Positions 45,893-56,306 of a DNA stretch of 64,000 bases are shown piece by piece. The notes beneath the pieces are model-generated. The model was not told the DNA's origin. It ran no database searches and saw only the letters and a list, made by a program, of their open reading frames with translations. Positions within the stretch are counted from its first letter, which is position 1, and each line of letters opens with the position of its first letter. Made by a program: the position numbers and the translations under genes. Source of the stretch: Nocardioides_C sp963700955. GTDB lineage: Bacteria > Actinomycetota > Actinomycetes > Propionibacteriales > Nocardioidaceae. The DNA is taken from NCBI GenBank assembly GCA_963700955.1, contig CAVOZH010000007.1:6390-70389 (forward strand). Reading direction: 5' to 3'.

Positions 45893-47581
45893 ATGACCGC
45901 GAGGAGAACTACCGCGGCGTTGCTCGGTGCCGGCCTCCTGCTTGCCTCGTGCTCCAGCCACGGGGACACGGCAGCCGGAGACAAGGCGATGCAGTCATCG
46001 GCGACCACACGGATTGGGTCAGGGGCGCCGTCGCCGTCGAGCGCCGACCCGTCCGGCAGGCAGACGTCGGCGGCAGGCAGCAGGCTGGCCGGTGATCCGC
46101 CGGCCACCATCGACGGCGGCTGGGGACCCACTCGTGCGGAGCTGCGCCGTGCGCTGGGGATCGCGGCAGGGATGCCACTGCCGTCCCTGGCCGGTCAGGT
46201 GATCGTCGCGCGGTACGACGGGCATCGGGCGCCGACCGCACTCGTCAACGGCCTGCACCTCGGTGGTGTGATCGTCATGTCGGACAACATCGTCAGCACC
46301 GCGGCGCTACGTCGCAGCAACCAGACGTTGCAGACCTCGGCACGCCAGGCCGGCCGCCGGTGGCCGTTGTTCATCGGTGTCGACCAGGAGGGCGGGATCG
46401 TCGAGCGGGTGAAGGACCGTGCCACGCGGTTCCCCACCTTCATGAGCGCGGGTGCCGCCCGCGACGCCGGACTGACCCGACGTGCCGCCTCCGCCAGTGG
46501 CGCCGAGCTGGTGAACCTCGGGTTCAGCGCCGTGTTCGCACCCGACGGCGATGTCACCTCCGGCCCGAGCGACCCCACCATCGGGTCGCGCTCCGCGGGC
46601 AGCCGGCCCAACCTGGTCGGACGCCAGATGAGCACCGCCGTGAAGGGCTACCTCTCGGCAGGGATCCTGCCGGTCATCAAGCACTTCCCCGGCCATGGCT
46701 CGGTGCCCGCGGACAGCCACGTCGTGCTGCCCGTGCAGCACAAGACATTGCCGGAGCTGCGCCGCAGCGACCTCGTGCCGTTCCGGGCAGGCGTGGCGGC
46801 GGGCGTGCCCTCGGTGATGGTCGCGCACATCGACGTCCGGGCCGTCGACCCGAAGACGCCCTCGTCGCTGTCGCGTCCGGTGGTTACCGGCCTGCTCCGG
46901 CGCGAGCTCGGCTTCGACGGACTCGTGGTCACCGACGCACTCAACATGGCAGGGGTGGCGGACCACTACTCCAGCGCTCAGTCCGCCGTCCGCGCGCTCA
47001 ACGCCGGCAACGACGTCCTGCTCATGCCTCCGAGCCCCCGCGCCGCGCGCGACGGCATCATCCGGGCGGTGAACGAGGGACGACTCTCCCGTGCCCGCCT
47101 GGAGCAGGCGGCTGCCCGGCAGATCGCGGTGCTGTTGCACGAGCGCGACCTCGAGCCGGCTCTCACCCGCAAGCCCGGCACGAGCGGCGGTGACTCGTAC
47201 CGCCTCTCCGCCGGCGCCGCCACCGTGGCCAGCGGTCCCTGCCACGGACGGCTGGTCGGCCGCGCCGTGCGTGCCTCAGGACCCAGCGAGGCGGTGGCGA
47301 GGTTCAACGCTGCTGCCTCCCGGGCCGGCCTGGGCACCCGCTCGGGCGCCAGGGTGGCGCTGATCGGCTACCAGGGCGGTGCCAGGTCAGGTGATGTCGT
47401 GGTCAGCATGGACACGCCCTACGCGTTGGGGAGGAGCAGGGCGCGGGTCGCGAAGATCGCCATGTACGGCGACACCCCCGGCGCGATGCGAGCACTGGTC
47501 CAGGTGCTTCTCGGCAAGGCGCGCGCGCCGGGGCACCTCCCCGTCCCCGTGAGGGGCGTGCAACGCTCGGGCTGCCCGTGA
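45893..47581 (+). CDS. Lipoprotein glycoside hydrolase family 3 protein (beta-N-acetylhexosaminidase-like)
   Basis: 562 residues. The N-terminus RRTTAALLGAGLLLASCSSHG is a lipoprotein signal with the lipobox LASC, so it should sit on the outer face of the membrane. The GH3 barrel (about 80-390) shows FIGVDQEGGIVERV, GFSAVFAPDGDVTSGPSDPTIG, the NagZ-type VIKHFPGHGSVPADSHVVLP with its Lys-His and mobile Asp/His, and the nucleophile Asp in LVVTDALNMAGV. A C-terminal extension of about 130 residues follows. Actinobacterial NagZ-like lipoproteins remove GlcNAc from muropeptides in cell-wall recycling; exact substrate is not shown. Confidence 0.9.
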   Translation: MTARRTTAALLGAGLLLASCSSHGDTAAGDKAMQSSATTRIGSGAPSPSSADPSGRQTSAAGSRLAGDPPATIDGGWGPTRAELRRALGIAAGMPLPSLAGQVIVARYDGHRAPTALVNGLHLGGVIVMSDNIVSTAALRRSNQTLQTSARQAGRRWPLFIGVDQEGGIVERVKDRATRFPTFMSAGAARDAGLTRRAASASGAELVNLGFSAVFAPDGDVTSGPSDPTIGSRSAGSRPNLVGRQMSTAVKGYLSAGILPVIKHFPGHGSVPADSHVVLPVQHKTLPELRRSDLVPFRAGVAAGVPSVMVAHIDVRAVDPKTPSSLSRPVVTGLLRRELGFDGLVVTDALNMAGVADHYSSAQSAVRALNAGNDVLLMPPSPRAARDGIIRAVNEGRLSRARLEQAAARQIAVLLHERDLEPALTRKPGTSGGDSYRLSAGAATVASGPCHGRLVGRAVRASGPSEAVARFNAAASRAGLGTRSGARVALIGYQGGARSGDVVVSMDTPYALGRSRARVAKIAMYGDTPGAMRALVQVLLGKARAPGHLPVPVRGVQRSGCP

Positions 47582-47594
47582 ACCGCCTCCAGCA

Positions 47595-47672
47595 CTGTGA
47601 CCGGCTGACCCCGAACGCCGCCGGACCGTGACCGGCTGGCCCTGCCCCCCGGGCTGTGACCGGGGGGCCCTG
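47595..47672. repeat. Three imperfect tandem repeats containing TGACCGG
   Basis: CTGTGACCGGCTGACCCC (47595-47612), CCGTGACCGGCTGGCCCTG (47626-47644) and CTGTGACCGGGGGGCCCTG (47654-47672) share the core GTGACCGG with 28-31 bases between starts. They lie just after the GH3 stop in a 220-base gap before the convergent DUF3224 gene, which otherwise shows no coding sequence. They could be regulator-binding sites, a weak terminator region or decayed sequence. Confidence 0.5.
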
Positions 47673-47801
47673 TTCTGCGAACGGCAGGTCTCCCCGTGCT
47701 GAGAGCGTGCAGCTCGCAGAAGACCTCGCTGGTCGCACGCCAGGACCAACGCGCGGCCGCTGGCGGCGGGTTCCTCCGCCGAGCGTCTCCTGGTGGCCGG
47801 G

Positions 47802-48254
47802 TCAGCCGAGGTCGTAATGGAGGACCAGCTCGTAGCCGTCCTCACTGTGACCCGCGATCAGCAGGTCGCCCTCGCCGCGCAGGCTCTCGAGGCCTCCCGT
47901 GCCCATGCCGGGAACGACCTGGAGGTGCGCCCGGACGCTCGAGGAGTCATGGGAGCCGGTGTGCTGGAAGACGCAGGACCCCTCGTGCCCGTCGACGGAC
48001 CCGGTGAACCGCTCGAGGCCCAGCACGAGGTCGTCGCCGCCGCGGTAGCCGAGGAGGTAGGTCATCGTCGACGTACCCTCCACCGTGCCGGTGTAGGTGT
48101 ATCCGACCTCCGCGTGGCTGATCCCGCGCTTGGGGTAGTAGACGTCGCCGTACGTCGTACCCTCGCCGTCGATGTCGGCGACGACCTTCTCGTCCCAGGA
48201 CGACACCTGGAACCTGCATGCTGCCTTGTGTGTGTAGCTGGTCGACTCGTCCAT
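47802..48254 (-). CDS. DUF3224 family protein
   Basis: 150 residues, soluble, predicted all-beta with an ordered series GDVYYPKRGISHAEVGYTYTGTVEGTSTMTYLLGYRGG, FTGSVDGHEGSCVFQHTGSHD and LESLRGEGDLLIAGHSEDGYELVLHYDL, the conserved blocks of DUF3224, a family of unknown function with a lipocalin/allene-oxide-cyclase-like barrel. ATG 48254 begins MDESTSYTHKAACRF. It is divergent from an AraC-type regulator 66 bases away, which may control it. Confidence 0.85.
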   Translation of the reverse strand: MDESTSYTHKAACRFQVSSWDEKVVADIDGEGTTYGDVYYPKRGISHAEVGYTYTGTVEGTSTMTYLLGYRGGDDLVLGLERFTGSVDGHEGSCVFQHTGSHDSSSVRAHLQVVPGMGTGGLESLRGEGDLLIAGHSEDGYELVLHYDLG

Positions 48255-48320
48255 GCCGGCCACGCTAGGAGGGCCTCCGGACGCCGGTCTTGAAGAAAGG
48301 CGACGGCTAGCATCCCGAGG

Positions 48321-49139
48321 GTGAGCACAGGGGAAGCACCGCGGGGGAAGCCCGAGGCGATCGTCCGGCCGCGGGCAGGCGCCGAGGTCTTCACCGTGCA
48401 GCGGATCTCGCCACGAGACACACTCGCGGAGTTCGTCGACTACCACTGGCTGGTGCGGTGGGACGTCCCCGGCACCCACCGGCAGCAGGTGGTGCCCCAG
48501 CCGCGGGTGCACGTCGCGGCCGAGCAGGAGCGCATCCTCGTGCACGGGGTGAACCGTGAACCGTTCGAGCGCCTGCTGAGCGGTCGCGGGCACGTGCTGG
48601 GCACCGCGTTCCACCCGGCAGGCTTCCGTCCGTTTCTGAAACGGTCCCTCGCGACGATCTCCGGAACGGTGCAACCCGGCATGGCAGTCCTGGGGGCCGA
48701 CGACCGGCCGACGGCGGCCCGGATCCTCGCCGACGCAGCTCCCGAGACAGCCGCCGACGACATGGTCGACGCGATGGAGGAGTACCTCGCCGGGTTCGAC
48801 CCCGAGCCGGACGAGACGGGCGGTTGGGTCAACGCGCTGGTCGCCGAAGCCGAGCGCAGGCGCGAGATCCGGCGCGCGGAGCAGCTCGCCGAGTTGGGCG
48901 GGGTGAGCCTTCGGACGCTGCAGCGGACCTTCACCGAGTACGTCGGGATCGGACCGAAGTGGGTCATCCAGCGGTTCCGGATCCTCGAGGCAGCGGCCGC
49001 CGCGCATTCCGACACCCCGGTCGACTGGGCCGTTCTCGCGCAGGACCTGGGCTTCAGCGACCAGGCCCACCTCACCCGGGTGTTCACCCAGGTCGTGGGG
49101 ACGCCGCCGGCGACGTACCGCCGGGACCCGGGCACCTGA
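48321..49139 (+). CDS. AraC-family transcriptional regulator
   Basis: 272 residues from GTG 48321. The N-terminal ~150 residues form a DUF6597-like sensing domain (LAEFVDYHWLVRWDVPGTHRQQVVPQPRVHV, LGTAFHPAGFRPFLKRS). The C-terminal AraC DNA-binding domain has two helix-turn-helix units: AELGGVSLRTLQRTFTEYVGIGPKWVIQRFRILEA and LAQDLGFSDQAHLTRVFTQVVGTPPATYRRD. Divergent from the DUF3224 gene, with which it shares the short promoter region. Effector unknown. Confidence 0.92.
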   Translation: MSTGEAPRGKPEAIVRPRAGAEVFTVQRISPRDTLAEFVDYHWLVRWDVPGTHRQQVVPQPRVHVAAEQERILVHGVNREPFERLLSGRGHVLGTAFHPAGFRPFLKRSLATISGTVQPGMAVLGADDRPTAARILADAAPETAADDMVDAMEEYLAGFDPEPDETGGWVNALVAEAERRREIRRAEQLAELGGVSLRTLQRTFTEYVGIGPKWVIQRFRILEAAAAAHSDTPVDWAVLAQDLGFSDQAHLTRVFTQVVGTPPATYRRDPGT

Positions 49140-49163
49140 CCCGGCGCTGCGGTGCCGGGTCGC

Positions 49164-50339
49164 TCAGCCCACCGGGCGGACGAGCAACGCAGTGCCCTTG
49201 CCGGCCACCCGGGTCAGTACCAGCGTGGCCTCCTCGTCGCCCTTGAGGGCGAGGTGGCGCCGGAGCTCCTCGGGCACGACGTTCACGCCGCGCTTCTTGA
49301 TCGTCAGCCGGCCTACGCCCCGCTCGTGCAGCGCGGCCTTCAACGCGCGCTCCCTGTAGGGCAGGGTCTCGAGGACCTCGTAGGTCCGGGCGAACGGCGT
49401 CTTGTACGCCTCCTCGCTCGTCACGTAGGCGATGTGCTCGTCCATGAGCCCTCCGTGCACGCCAGCGGCGACCGCCGTCACGAGCCCCGCTCGGATCACG
49501 GCGTCGTCGGGCTCGTAGAGGAACCGCTGCGGCTGCCGCACCGACTGTTCGCCCGGGTCGTCCTCGTCGGTGATGCTGGCGAGGCCCGTGGGCCGGATCA
49601 CCGTCGCGCGGCGACGCGCCGTGGCCAGCTGCGGCGACCAGAGCGAGGCCTCCTTCAGGTCGCCTTCGTCGCTGACCCACTCCGCCTCGACGCGGTGCGG
49701 GACGAGCTCGTGCGGGATCCCCGGAGCGACCTTGACCACCGACGGTCGCGCGAGCAGCTGCTCGACGAAGGACCATGGCGGTGCATAGGCGTCGACGTCG
49801 AACACCCGCCCCCGGTCGGTACGACGGGCAGGGTCGGCGAACACCACGCCGAACCCGGAGAGGTCCAGGGTCTCCGCGTCGGCCACCTGGACGGCCCCGC
49901 CGAGCCCTAGGGCGTCGAGGTTCGCGGCGGCGACGGCAACCCGAAGGGGGTCGCGGTCCACTCCCGCGGCAGTGAGGCCGGCGCGGGCGAACGCGATGAG
50001 GTCGCCGCCGATCCCGCAGCCGAGGTCGAGCACCGACGAGGGTGCGGCGGCGGCGACCCGCGCCGCTCGATGCGCCGCCACGCGCTGGCGCGTCGACTGC
50101 TCGAGGCCGTCGGGCGTGAAGAACATGGACCTGGCGAGGTCCCCGAACTTCGCCCGGGCCCGGTGCCGCAGCTCCACCTGGGTCATCGCGGCCGCGACGT
50201 GCTCGGCAGAAGCCTCCCTGCGCAGATGGCCGGCCGCCTCGAGAGCGCGACCGGGCTGGCCGTCGTACACCTCCTCGGTGCGTGAGAGCAGCGACCTGCC
50301 CTCCTCGGAGAGCAACCACCGGAATGCCTCGAGATCCAC
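49164..50339 (-). CDS. Class I SAM-dependent methyltransferase with THUMP-like C-terminal domain
   Basis: 391 residues from GTG 50339. SAM-binding motif I VLDLGCGIGGDLIAFARAG near residue 105, acidic GVDRDP after beta-2, and VFADPARRTDRGRVF (DPPR-like motif IV) are clear. The C-terminus (GVGRLTIKKRGVNVVPEELRRHLALKG) matches the THUMP-like domain of an actinobacterial family with no established substrate; RNA is plausible but unproven. The start lies only 11 bases from a CIRCE operator, so heat-shock repression by HrcA could also affect this gene. Convergent with the AraC gene. Confidence 0.85.
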   Translation of the reverse strand: MDLEAFRWLLSEEGRSLLSRTEEVYDGQPGRALEAAGHLRREASAEHVAAAMTQVELRHRARAKFGDLARSMFFTPDGLEQSTRQRVAAHRAARVAAAAPSSVLDLGCGIGGDLIAFARAGLTAAGVDRDPLRVAVAAANLDALGLGGAVQVADAETLDLSGFGVVFADPARRTDRGRVFDVDAYAPPWSFVEQLLARPSVVKVAPGIPHELVPHRVEAEWVSDEGDLKEASLWSPQLATARRRATVIRPTGLASITDEDDPGEQSVRQPQRFLYEPDDAVIRAGLVTAVAAGVHGGLMDEHIAYVTSEEAYKTPFARTYEVLETLPYRERALKAALHERGVGRLTIKKRGVNVVPEELRRHLALKGDEEATLVLTRVAGKGTALLVRPVG

Positions 50340-50349
50340 GAGATGCAGT

Positions 50350-50376
50350 CTGGCACTCGACTTGACCGAGTGCTAA
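50350..50376. promoter_or_regulatory. CIRCE element 1 (HrcA operator)
   Basis: CTGGCACTC at 50350-50358, nine bases, then GAGTGCTAA at 50368-50376, matching the consensus TTAGCACTC-N9-GAGTGCTAA with two changes in the left arm. It lies between the divergent methyltransferase and groES genes, 11 bases from the methyltransferase start. Confidence 0.92.
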
Positions 50377-50394
50377 TCGCGTCATAGATTCCAC

Positions 50395-50421
50395 TTAGCA
50401 CTCTCCCCCGGAGGGTGCCAA
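50395..50421. promoter_or_regulatory. CIRCE element 2 (HrcA operator)
   Basis: TTAGCACTC at 50395-50403 (perfect left arm), nine bases, then GGGTGCCAA at 50413-50421 (two changes). With element 1 it forms a tandem operator 100 bases upstream of groES, expected to repress groES-groL until heat or protein stress titrates HrcA. Confidence 0.92.
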
Positions 50422-50520
50422 CGCTTGCAGGACACACGACCCCCGCGACGGCGTGTGGACACGCAAGCGCCCAATCAGCCATGTGAACCTCTCGATTACG
50501 AGAAAGTGGAGGTCGACATC

Positions 50521-50817
50521 GTGTCGGTCAACATCAAGCCGCTCGAGGACCGCATCGTCGTCAAGCCGCTCGACGCCGAGCAGACCACGGCTTCCGGCCT
50601 GGTCATCCCGGACACCGCCAAGGAGAAGCCGCAGGAGGGCGAGGTCATCGCCGTCGGTCCCGGCCGCTTCAACGAGGACGGTGACGAGCGGATCCCGATG
50701 GACATCAACATCGGCGACAAGGTCATCTACAGCAAGTACGGCGGCACCGAGGTGAAGTACTCCGGCGAGGAGTTCCTGATCCTCTCCGCCCGCGACGTGC
50801 TCGCTGTCATCGGCTGA
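50521..50817 (+). CDS. groES: Co-chaperonin GroES
   Basis: 98 residues from GTG 50521, with GGAGG about 9 bases upstream. The ten-kDa cap starts VNIKPLEDRIVVKPLDAEQTTASGLVIPDTAKEKPQEG, whose Thr-Ala-Ser-Gly-Leu-Val-Ile segment is the mobile loop that binds GroEL, and ends YSGEEFLILSARDVLAVI. It is preceded by two CIRCE operators and followed by groL 113 bases later, the standard heat-shock unit. Confidence 0.98.
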   Translation: MSVNIKPLEDRIVVKPLDAEQTTASGLVIPDTAKEKPQEGEVIAVGPGRFNEDGDERIPMDINIGDKVIYSKYGGTEVKYSGEEFLILSARDVLAVIG

Positions 50818-50930
50818 CAATCCAGCCGTTCAGCAAGATCTCTGCGACACCGCCCCGGGCGGCCTGACTCGTTCGGGCCCTCGGGGCTGTGTCGTTCACC
50901 AGCCCAACCGGAAAGGTTGCTAGTCACACG

Positions 50931-52565
<1,635 letters not shown>

Positions 52566-52582
52566 CCCACGACTGGCTGATG

Positions 52583-52615
52583 AACGCCGCCCGGGCCCTC
52601 GGCCCGGGCGGCGTT
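52583..52615 (+). terminator. Transcription terminator downstream of groL
   Basis: A perfect 15-bp stem, AACGCCGCCCGGGCC at 52583-52597 and its complement at 52601-52615, with a CTC loop, 18 bases after the groL stop. Followed by CGCCTTTCC, with only a short T-run, as is common in high-GC genomes. Confidence 0.88.
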
Positions 52616-52768
52616 CGCCTTTCCCGGCCCAACCTCGCTCGACCCCGGCGCCGCGGGCGCCGTCGTACCGGCCGCCCGCCGCACGAACCCGCAGGCAGCG
52701 CCGCAGCGACGCCCAGAGGACCCGCTCGGTAGAATGGGGACTTGCCGTCACTTGCTTCGGAAGGCCAC

Positions 52769-54286
52769 ATGAACCTCACCCCAGCCGGCGTACCCGAGAA
52801 GTTCGCAGCCCTCGGCCTCACCTACGACGACGTCCTCCTGCTCCCGGGGGAGACCGACGTGATCCCCAGCGAGGTGGACACCACCACCCGGCTGACCCGG
52901 GACATCTCGATCAAGGTCCCGCTCGTCTCGAGCGCCATGGACACCGTCACGGAGTCCCGGATGGCGATCGCCATGGCCCGCCAGGGCGGCATCGGCATCC
53001 TGCACCGCAACCTCTCGATCGAGGACCAGGCCTACCAGGTCGACCTCGTGAAGCGGACCCAGACCGGGATGATCTCCAACCCGGTGACGATCAGCCCGAA
53101 GGCGACGCTCGAGGAGCTCGACGAGCGCTGTGGCGAGTACCGCGTCTCCGGTCTCCCCGTCATCGACGTCGACAACACGTTGATGGGCATCATCACCAAC
53201 CGCGACCTGCGCTTCGTCCCGGTCGCGGAGTGGGCGACGACCCTCGTCGGCGAGGTGATGACGAAGATGCCGCTGATCACCGCCCCCGTCGGCATCAGCC
53301 GCGAGGACGCGACCGCGCTGCTTCGCCAGCACAAGCTCGAGCGGCTGCCGCTCGTGGACTCCCACGGCAGGCTGGCGGGCCTGATCACCGTCAAGGACTT
53401 CGTCCGCTCTGAGCAGTTCCCCAACGCCACCAACGACGCCGACGGGCGTCTTCTCGTGGGTGCGGCGATCGGCTACTTCGGCGATGCGTGGGAGCGGGCC
53501 ACCACCCTGGTCGAGGCCGGGGCCGACGTACTCGTGCCCGACGTGGCCAACGGGCACGCCCGTCTCATGCTCGAGATGATCGCGCGGCTCAAGAAGGACC
53601 CCGCGACGCGGCACGTCCAGGTCATCGGCGGCAACGTCGCGACCCGGGCAGGTGCTCAGGCCCTCGTCGACGCCGGCGCCGACGCGGTCAAGGTCGGCGT
53701 GGGCCCCGGCTCGATCTGCACCACCCGCGTCGTGGCCGGAGTGGGCGTCCCGCAGGTCACCGCGATCTACGAGGCCTCGCTCGCCTGCAAGCCCTCCGGG
53801 GTGCCGGTCATCGGCGACGGTGGCCTGCAGTACTCCGGTGACATCGCGAAGGCGCTCGTGGCCGGCGCCGACTCGGTGATGATCGGGTCGCTGCTCGCCG
53901 GCTGCGAGGAGAGCCCGGGTGACCTGATCTTCGTCAACGGCAAGCAGTACAAGGCCTACCGCGGGATGGGGTCGATCGGCGCGATGGCCTCGCGAGGAAA
54001 GAAGTCGTTCTCCAAGGACCGCTACTTCCAGGCCGACGTCGCCAGCGACGACAAGATCGTGCCCGAGGGCATCGAGGGTCAGGTCGCGTACCGCGGCCCG
54101 CTCTCCGCGGTCGCCCACCAGCTGATCGGCGGGCTCCAGCAGTCGATGTTCTACGTCGGCGCCCGGACGATCCCCGAGCTCCAGGAGCGCGGCCAGTTCG
54201 TCCGGATCACCTCCGCCGGGCTCAAGGAGAGCCACCCACACGACGTACAGATGGTCGTCGAGGCCCCCAACTACACCACCCGATGA
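52769..54286 (+). CDS. guaB: Inosine-5'-monophosphate dehydrogenase
   Basis: 505 residues from ATG 52769, with GGAAGG upstream. It oxidises IMP to XMP, the committed step to GMP. FAALGLTYDDVLLLPGETDV opens the barrel; tandem CBS domains occupy about 100-220; the catalytic Cys is in VGVGPGSICTTRVVAGVGVPQ; the flap and IMP site are in DGGLQYSGDIAKALVAGADSVMIGSLLAGCEE and YRGMGSIGAM. It is followed 63 bases later by the paralogue guaB3. Confidence 0.98.
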   Translation: MNLTPAGVPEKFAALGLTYDDVLLLPGETDVIPSEVDTTTRLTRDISIKVPLVSSAMDTVTESRMAIAMARQGGIGILHRNLSIEDQAYQVDLVKRTQTGMISNPVTISPKATLEELDERCGEYRVSGLPVIDVDNTLMGIITNRDLRFVPVAEWATTLVGEVMTKMPLITAPVGISREDATALLRQHKLERLPLVDSHGRLAGLITVKDFVRSEQFPNATNDADGRLLVGAAIGYFGDAWERATTLVEAGADVLVPDVANGHARLMLEMIARLKKDPATRHVQVIGGNVATRAGAQALVDAGADAVKVGVGPGSICTTRVVAGVGVPQVTAIYEASLACKPSGVPVIGDGGLQYSGDIAKALVAGADSVMIGSLLAGCEESPGDLIFVNGKQYKAYRGMGSIGAMASRGKKSFSKDRYFQADVASDDKIVPEGIEGQVAYRGPLSAVAHQLIGGLQQSMFYVGARTIPELQERGQFVRITSAGLKESHPHDVQMVVEAPNYTTR

Positions 54287-54349
54287 GCGTGAGCGCCCCG
54301 GCGCTGCGACCAAGTCACCCGCACCAGCAACCACGGATAGAGTCCTGAC

Positions 54350-55456
54350 GTGACCGAGATCGAGATCGGCCGTGCCAAGCGCGGTCGCCGCGCCTACTCC
54401 TTCGACGACATCGCCATCGTCCCGAGCCGCCGCACCCGTGACCCCGAAGAGGTCTCCACCGCCTGGCAGATCGACGCCTACCGCTTCGAGATCCCGATCC
54501 TGGCCGCACCGATGGACTCGGTGATGTCGCCGCAGACCGCGGTCGCCTTCGGTCGGCACGGCGGACTCGGCGTCCTCGACCTCGAGGGACTGTGGACCAG
54601 GTACGACGACCCGACCGACCTGCTGGCCGAGGTCGGTGAGCTCCGTGGCCAGCCCGCGACCCGCCGGATGCAGGAGATCTACGCCGAGCCGATCAAGCCG
54701 GAGCTGATCACCGCGCGGCTCAAGGAGATGCGCGAGGCCGGCGTCACCGTGGCCGGATCGCTGTCGCCGCAGCGCACCAAGGAGTTCGCCAAGACGGTGG
54801 TCGACGCCGGCGTCGACATGTTCGTGATCAGGGGTACGACGGTCTCGGCCGAGCACGTCTCGGGCCAGGCCGAGCCCCTGAACCTCAAGGAGTTCATCTA
54901 CGAGCTCGACGTGCCGGTCATCGTCGGCGGCTGCGCGACGTACCAGGCCGCCCTGCACCTCATGCGCACCGGTGCCGCCGGCGTGCTGGTCGGTTTCGGC
55001 GGGGGAGCCGCCCACACCACGCGCACCGTGCTGGGTCTCGCCGTGCCGATGGCGTCGGCGGTGGCCGACGTCGCGGCCGCGCGGCGCGACTACCTCGACG
55101 AGTCCGGCGGGCGGTACGTCCACGTGATCGCCGACGGGTCGATCGGGCGCAGCGGTGACGTCGCGAAGGCGGTCGCCTGCGGTGCCGACGCGGTGATGAT
55201 CGGCTCGCCACTTGCTCGCGCCGAGGAGGCACCCGGTGGCGGGTTCCACTGGGGTGCCGAAGCGTGGCACTCCAAGCTGCCACGCGGCGAGCGGGTCGAG
55301 ATCGGCACCGTGGGGACGCTCGAGCAGATCCTGTTCGGTCCCTCCCGGGTCGCGGACGGCACCATGAACCTCGTCGGGGCGCTGCGCCGGTCGATGGCGA
55401 CCACCGGCTACACCGACCTCAAGGAGTTCCAGCGCGTGGAGGTCGTGGTCCAGTGA
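54350..55456 (+). CDS. guaB3: GuaB3-family IMP dehydrogenase-related protein
   Basis: 368 residues from GTG 54350, shorter than GuaB because it has no CBS domains. The barrel start RAYSFDDIAIVPSRRTRDPEEV and the repeated (beta-alpha)8 pattern resemble IMPDH, but the usual SICTTR catalytic loop is replaced by segments such as GFGGGAAHTTRTVLGLAVP, where the Cys is absent, so dehydrogenation of IMP is unlikely. Some GuaB3-type proteins have been reported as GMP reductase-like. It lies directly after guaB and before a nitrilase-family gene. Family clear; activity uncertain. Confidence 0.92.
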   Translation: MTEIEIGRAKRGRRAYSFDDIAIVPSRRTRDPEEVSTAWQIDAYRFEIPILAAPMDSVMSPQTAVAFGRHGGLGVLDLEGLWTRYDDPTDLLAEVGELRGQPATRRMQEIYAEPIKPELITARLKEMREAGVTVAGSLSPQRTKEFAKTVVDAGVDMFVIRGTTVSAEHVSGQAEPLNLKEFIYELDVPVIVGGCATYQAALHLMRTGAAGVLVGFGGGAAHTTRTVLGLAVPMASAVADVAAARRDYLDESGGRYVHVIADGSIGRSGDVAKAVACGADAVMIGSPLARAEEAPGGGFHWGAEAWHSKLPRGERVEIGTVGTLEQILFGPSRVADGTMNLVGALRRSMATTGYTDLKEFQRVEVVVQ

Positions 55457-55469
55457 TCGCGGGCAGCCG

Positions 55470-56306
55470 GTGAGCGCCCTGTTGCGCGTCGCGGCTGCGC
55501 AGGGGGAGTCCGTCCCGGGAGATGTCCCCGCGAACGTAGCCACGTCGGTGTCCCTGGTCGGGTCCGCTGCGGACCGAGGGGCCCGCGTCGCCGTGCTCCC
55601 CGAGCTGTTCCTCACCGGCTACGCCCCCGAGCTGTGGAGCCGCGAGCACACCATCACCTTGGACGATCCGCGGCTGGCGCCGCTGCGGGCGGCCGCCGCC
55701 GACCGGGGCGTCGTGGTCGTGGTCGGCGCCGCCGTACGACGCAGGCCCGACCGGCTCGACGCCACCGCCCCCGTCACCCTGAGCCTGCTCGTCGTCGACG
55801 ACGACGGCACGGTCACCGCTCCCTACGACAAGCAGCACCTCTTCGACTCGGAGCGGGGCTTCTTCACCCCCGGCGACCACGGCGCGAGCATCGACGTCGA
55901 CGGCTGGGAGCTCGGCCTCGGCATCTGCTACGACGGCTGCTTCCCCGAGCACGCAGCCGCTGCGGCCGGTGACGGCGCACGCGGATACCTCTGCCCCTCG
56001 GCCTACTACGTCGGGTCGGAGCACCGCCGCGACCTGTACTACGCCGCAAGAGCTCTCGACAACGGCATCTACGTCGTGTTCGCGGGGCTGACCGGGCGCT
56101 GCGGGGAGCACGAGTTCAACGGCGGAAGCGCTGTCTACGACCCGGAAGGGCGCGCGTTGGGCCGGGTGGCCGACGAGGCCATGGCGGTCGTCGTCGCCGA
56201 TCTCGACGGTGACGAAGTGGCGCGGGCCCAGCAGCAGAACCCGATCGGGTGCGACCGGCTTCACACCCTCGGGGACCGCGTCAGGCAGGTCGTGGGAGCA
56301 CGATGA
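55470..56306 (+). CDS. Carbon-nitrogen hydrolase (nitrilase superfamily)
   Basis: 278 residues from GTG 55470. The catalytic triad is visible: Glu in VAVLPELFLTGY, Lys in APYDKQHLFD, and Cys in GLGICYDGCFPEHA. LRVAAAQGESVPG opens the fold. Members hydrolyse amides or nitriles; the closest type is an amidase such as omega-amidase or N-carbamoyl-amine hydrolase, but the substrate cannot be read. It starts 13 bases after guaB3 and overlaps glpD by 4 bases (ATGA), suggesting coupled translation. Confidence 0.9.
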   Translation: MSALLRVAAAQGESVPGDVPANVATSVSLVGSAADRGARVAVLPELFLTGYAPELWSREHTITLDDPRLAPLRAAAADRGVVVVVGAAVRRRPDRLDATAPVTLSLLVVDDDGTVTAPYDKQHLFDSERGFFTPGDHGASIDVDGWELGLGICYDGCFPEHAAAAAGDGARGYLCPSAYYVGSEHRRDLYYAARALDNGIYVVFAGLTGRCGEHEFNGGSAVYDPEGRALGRVADEAMAVVVADLDGDEVARAQQQNPIGCDRLHTLGDRVRQVVGAR

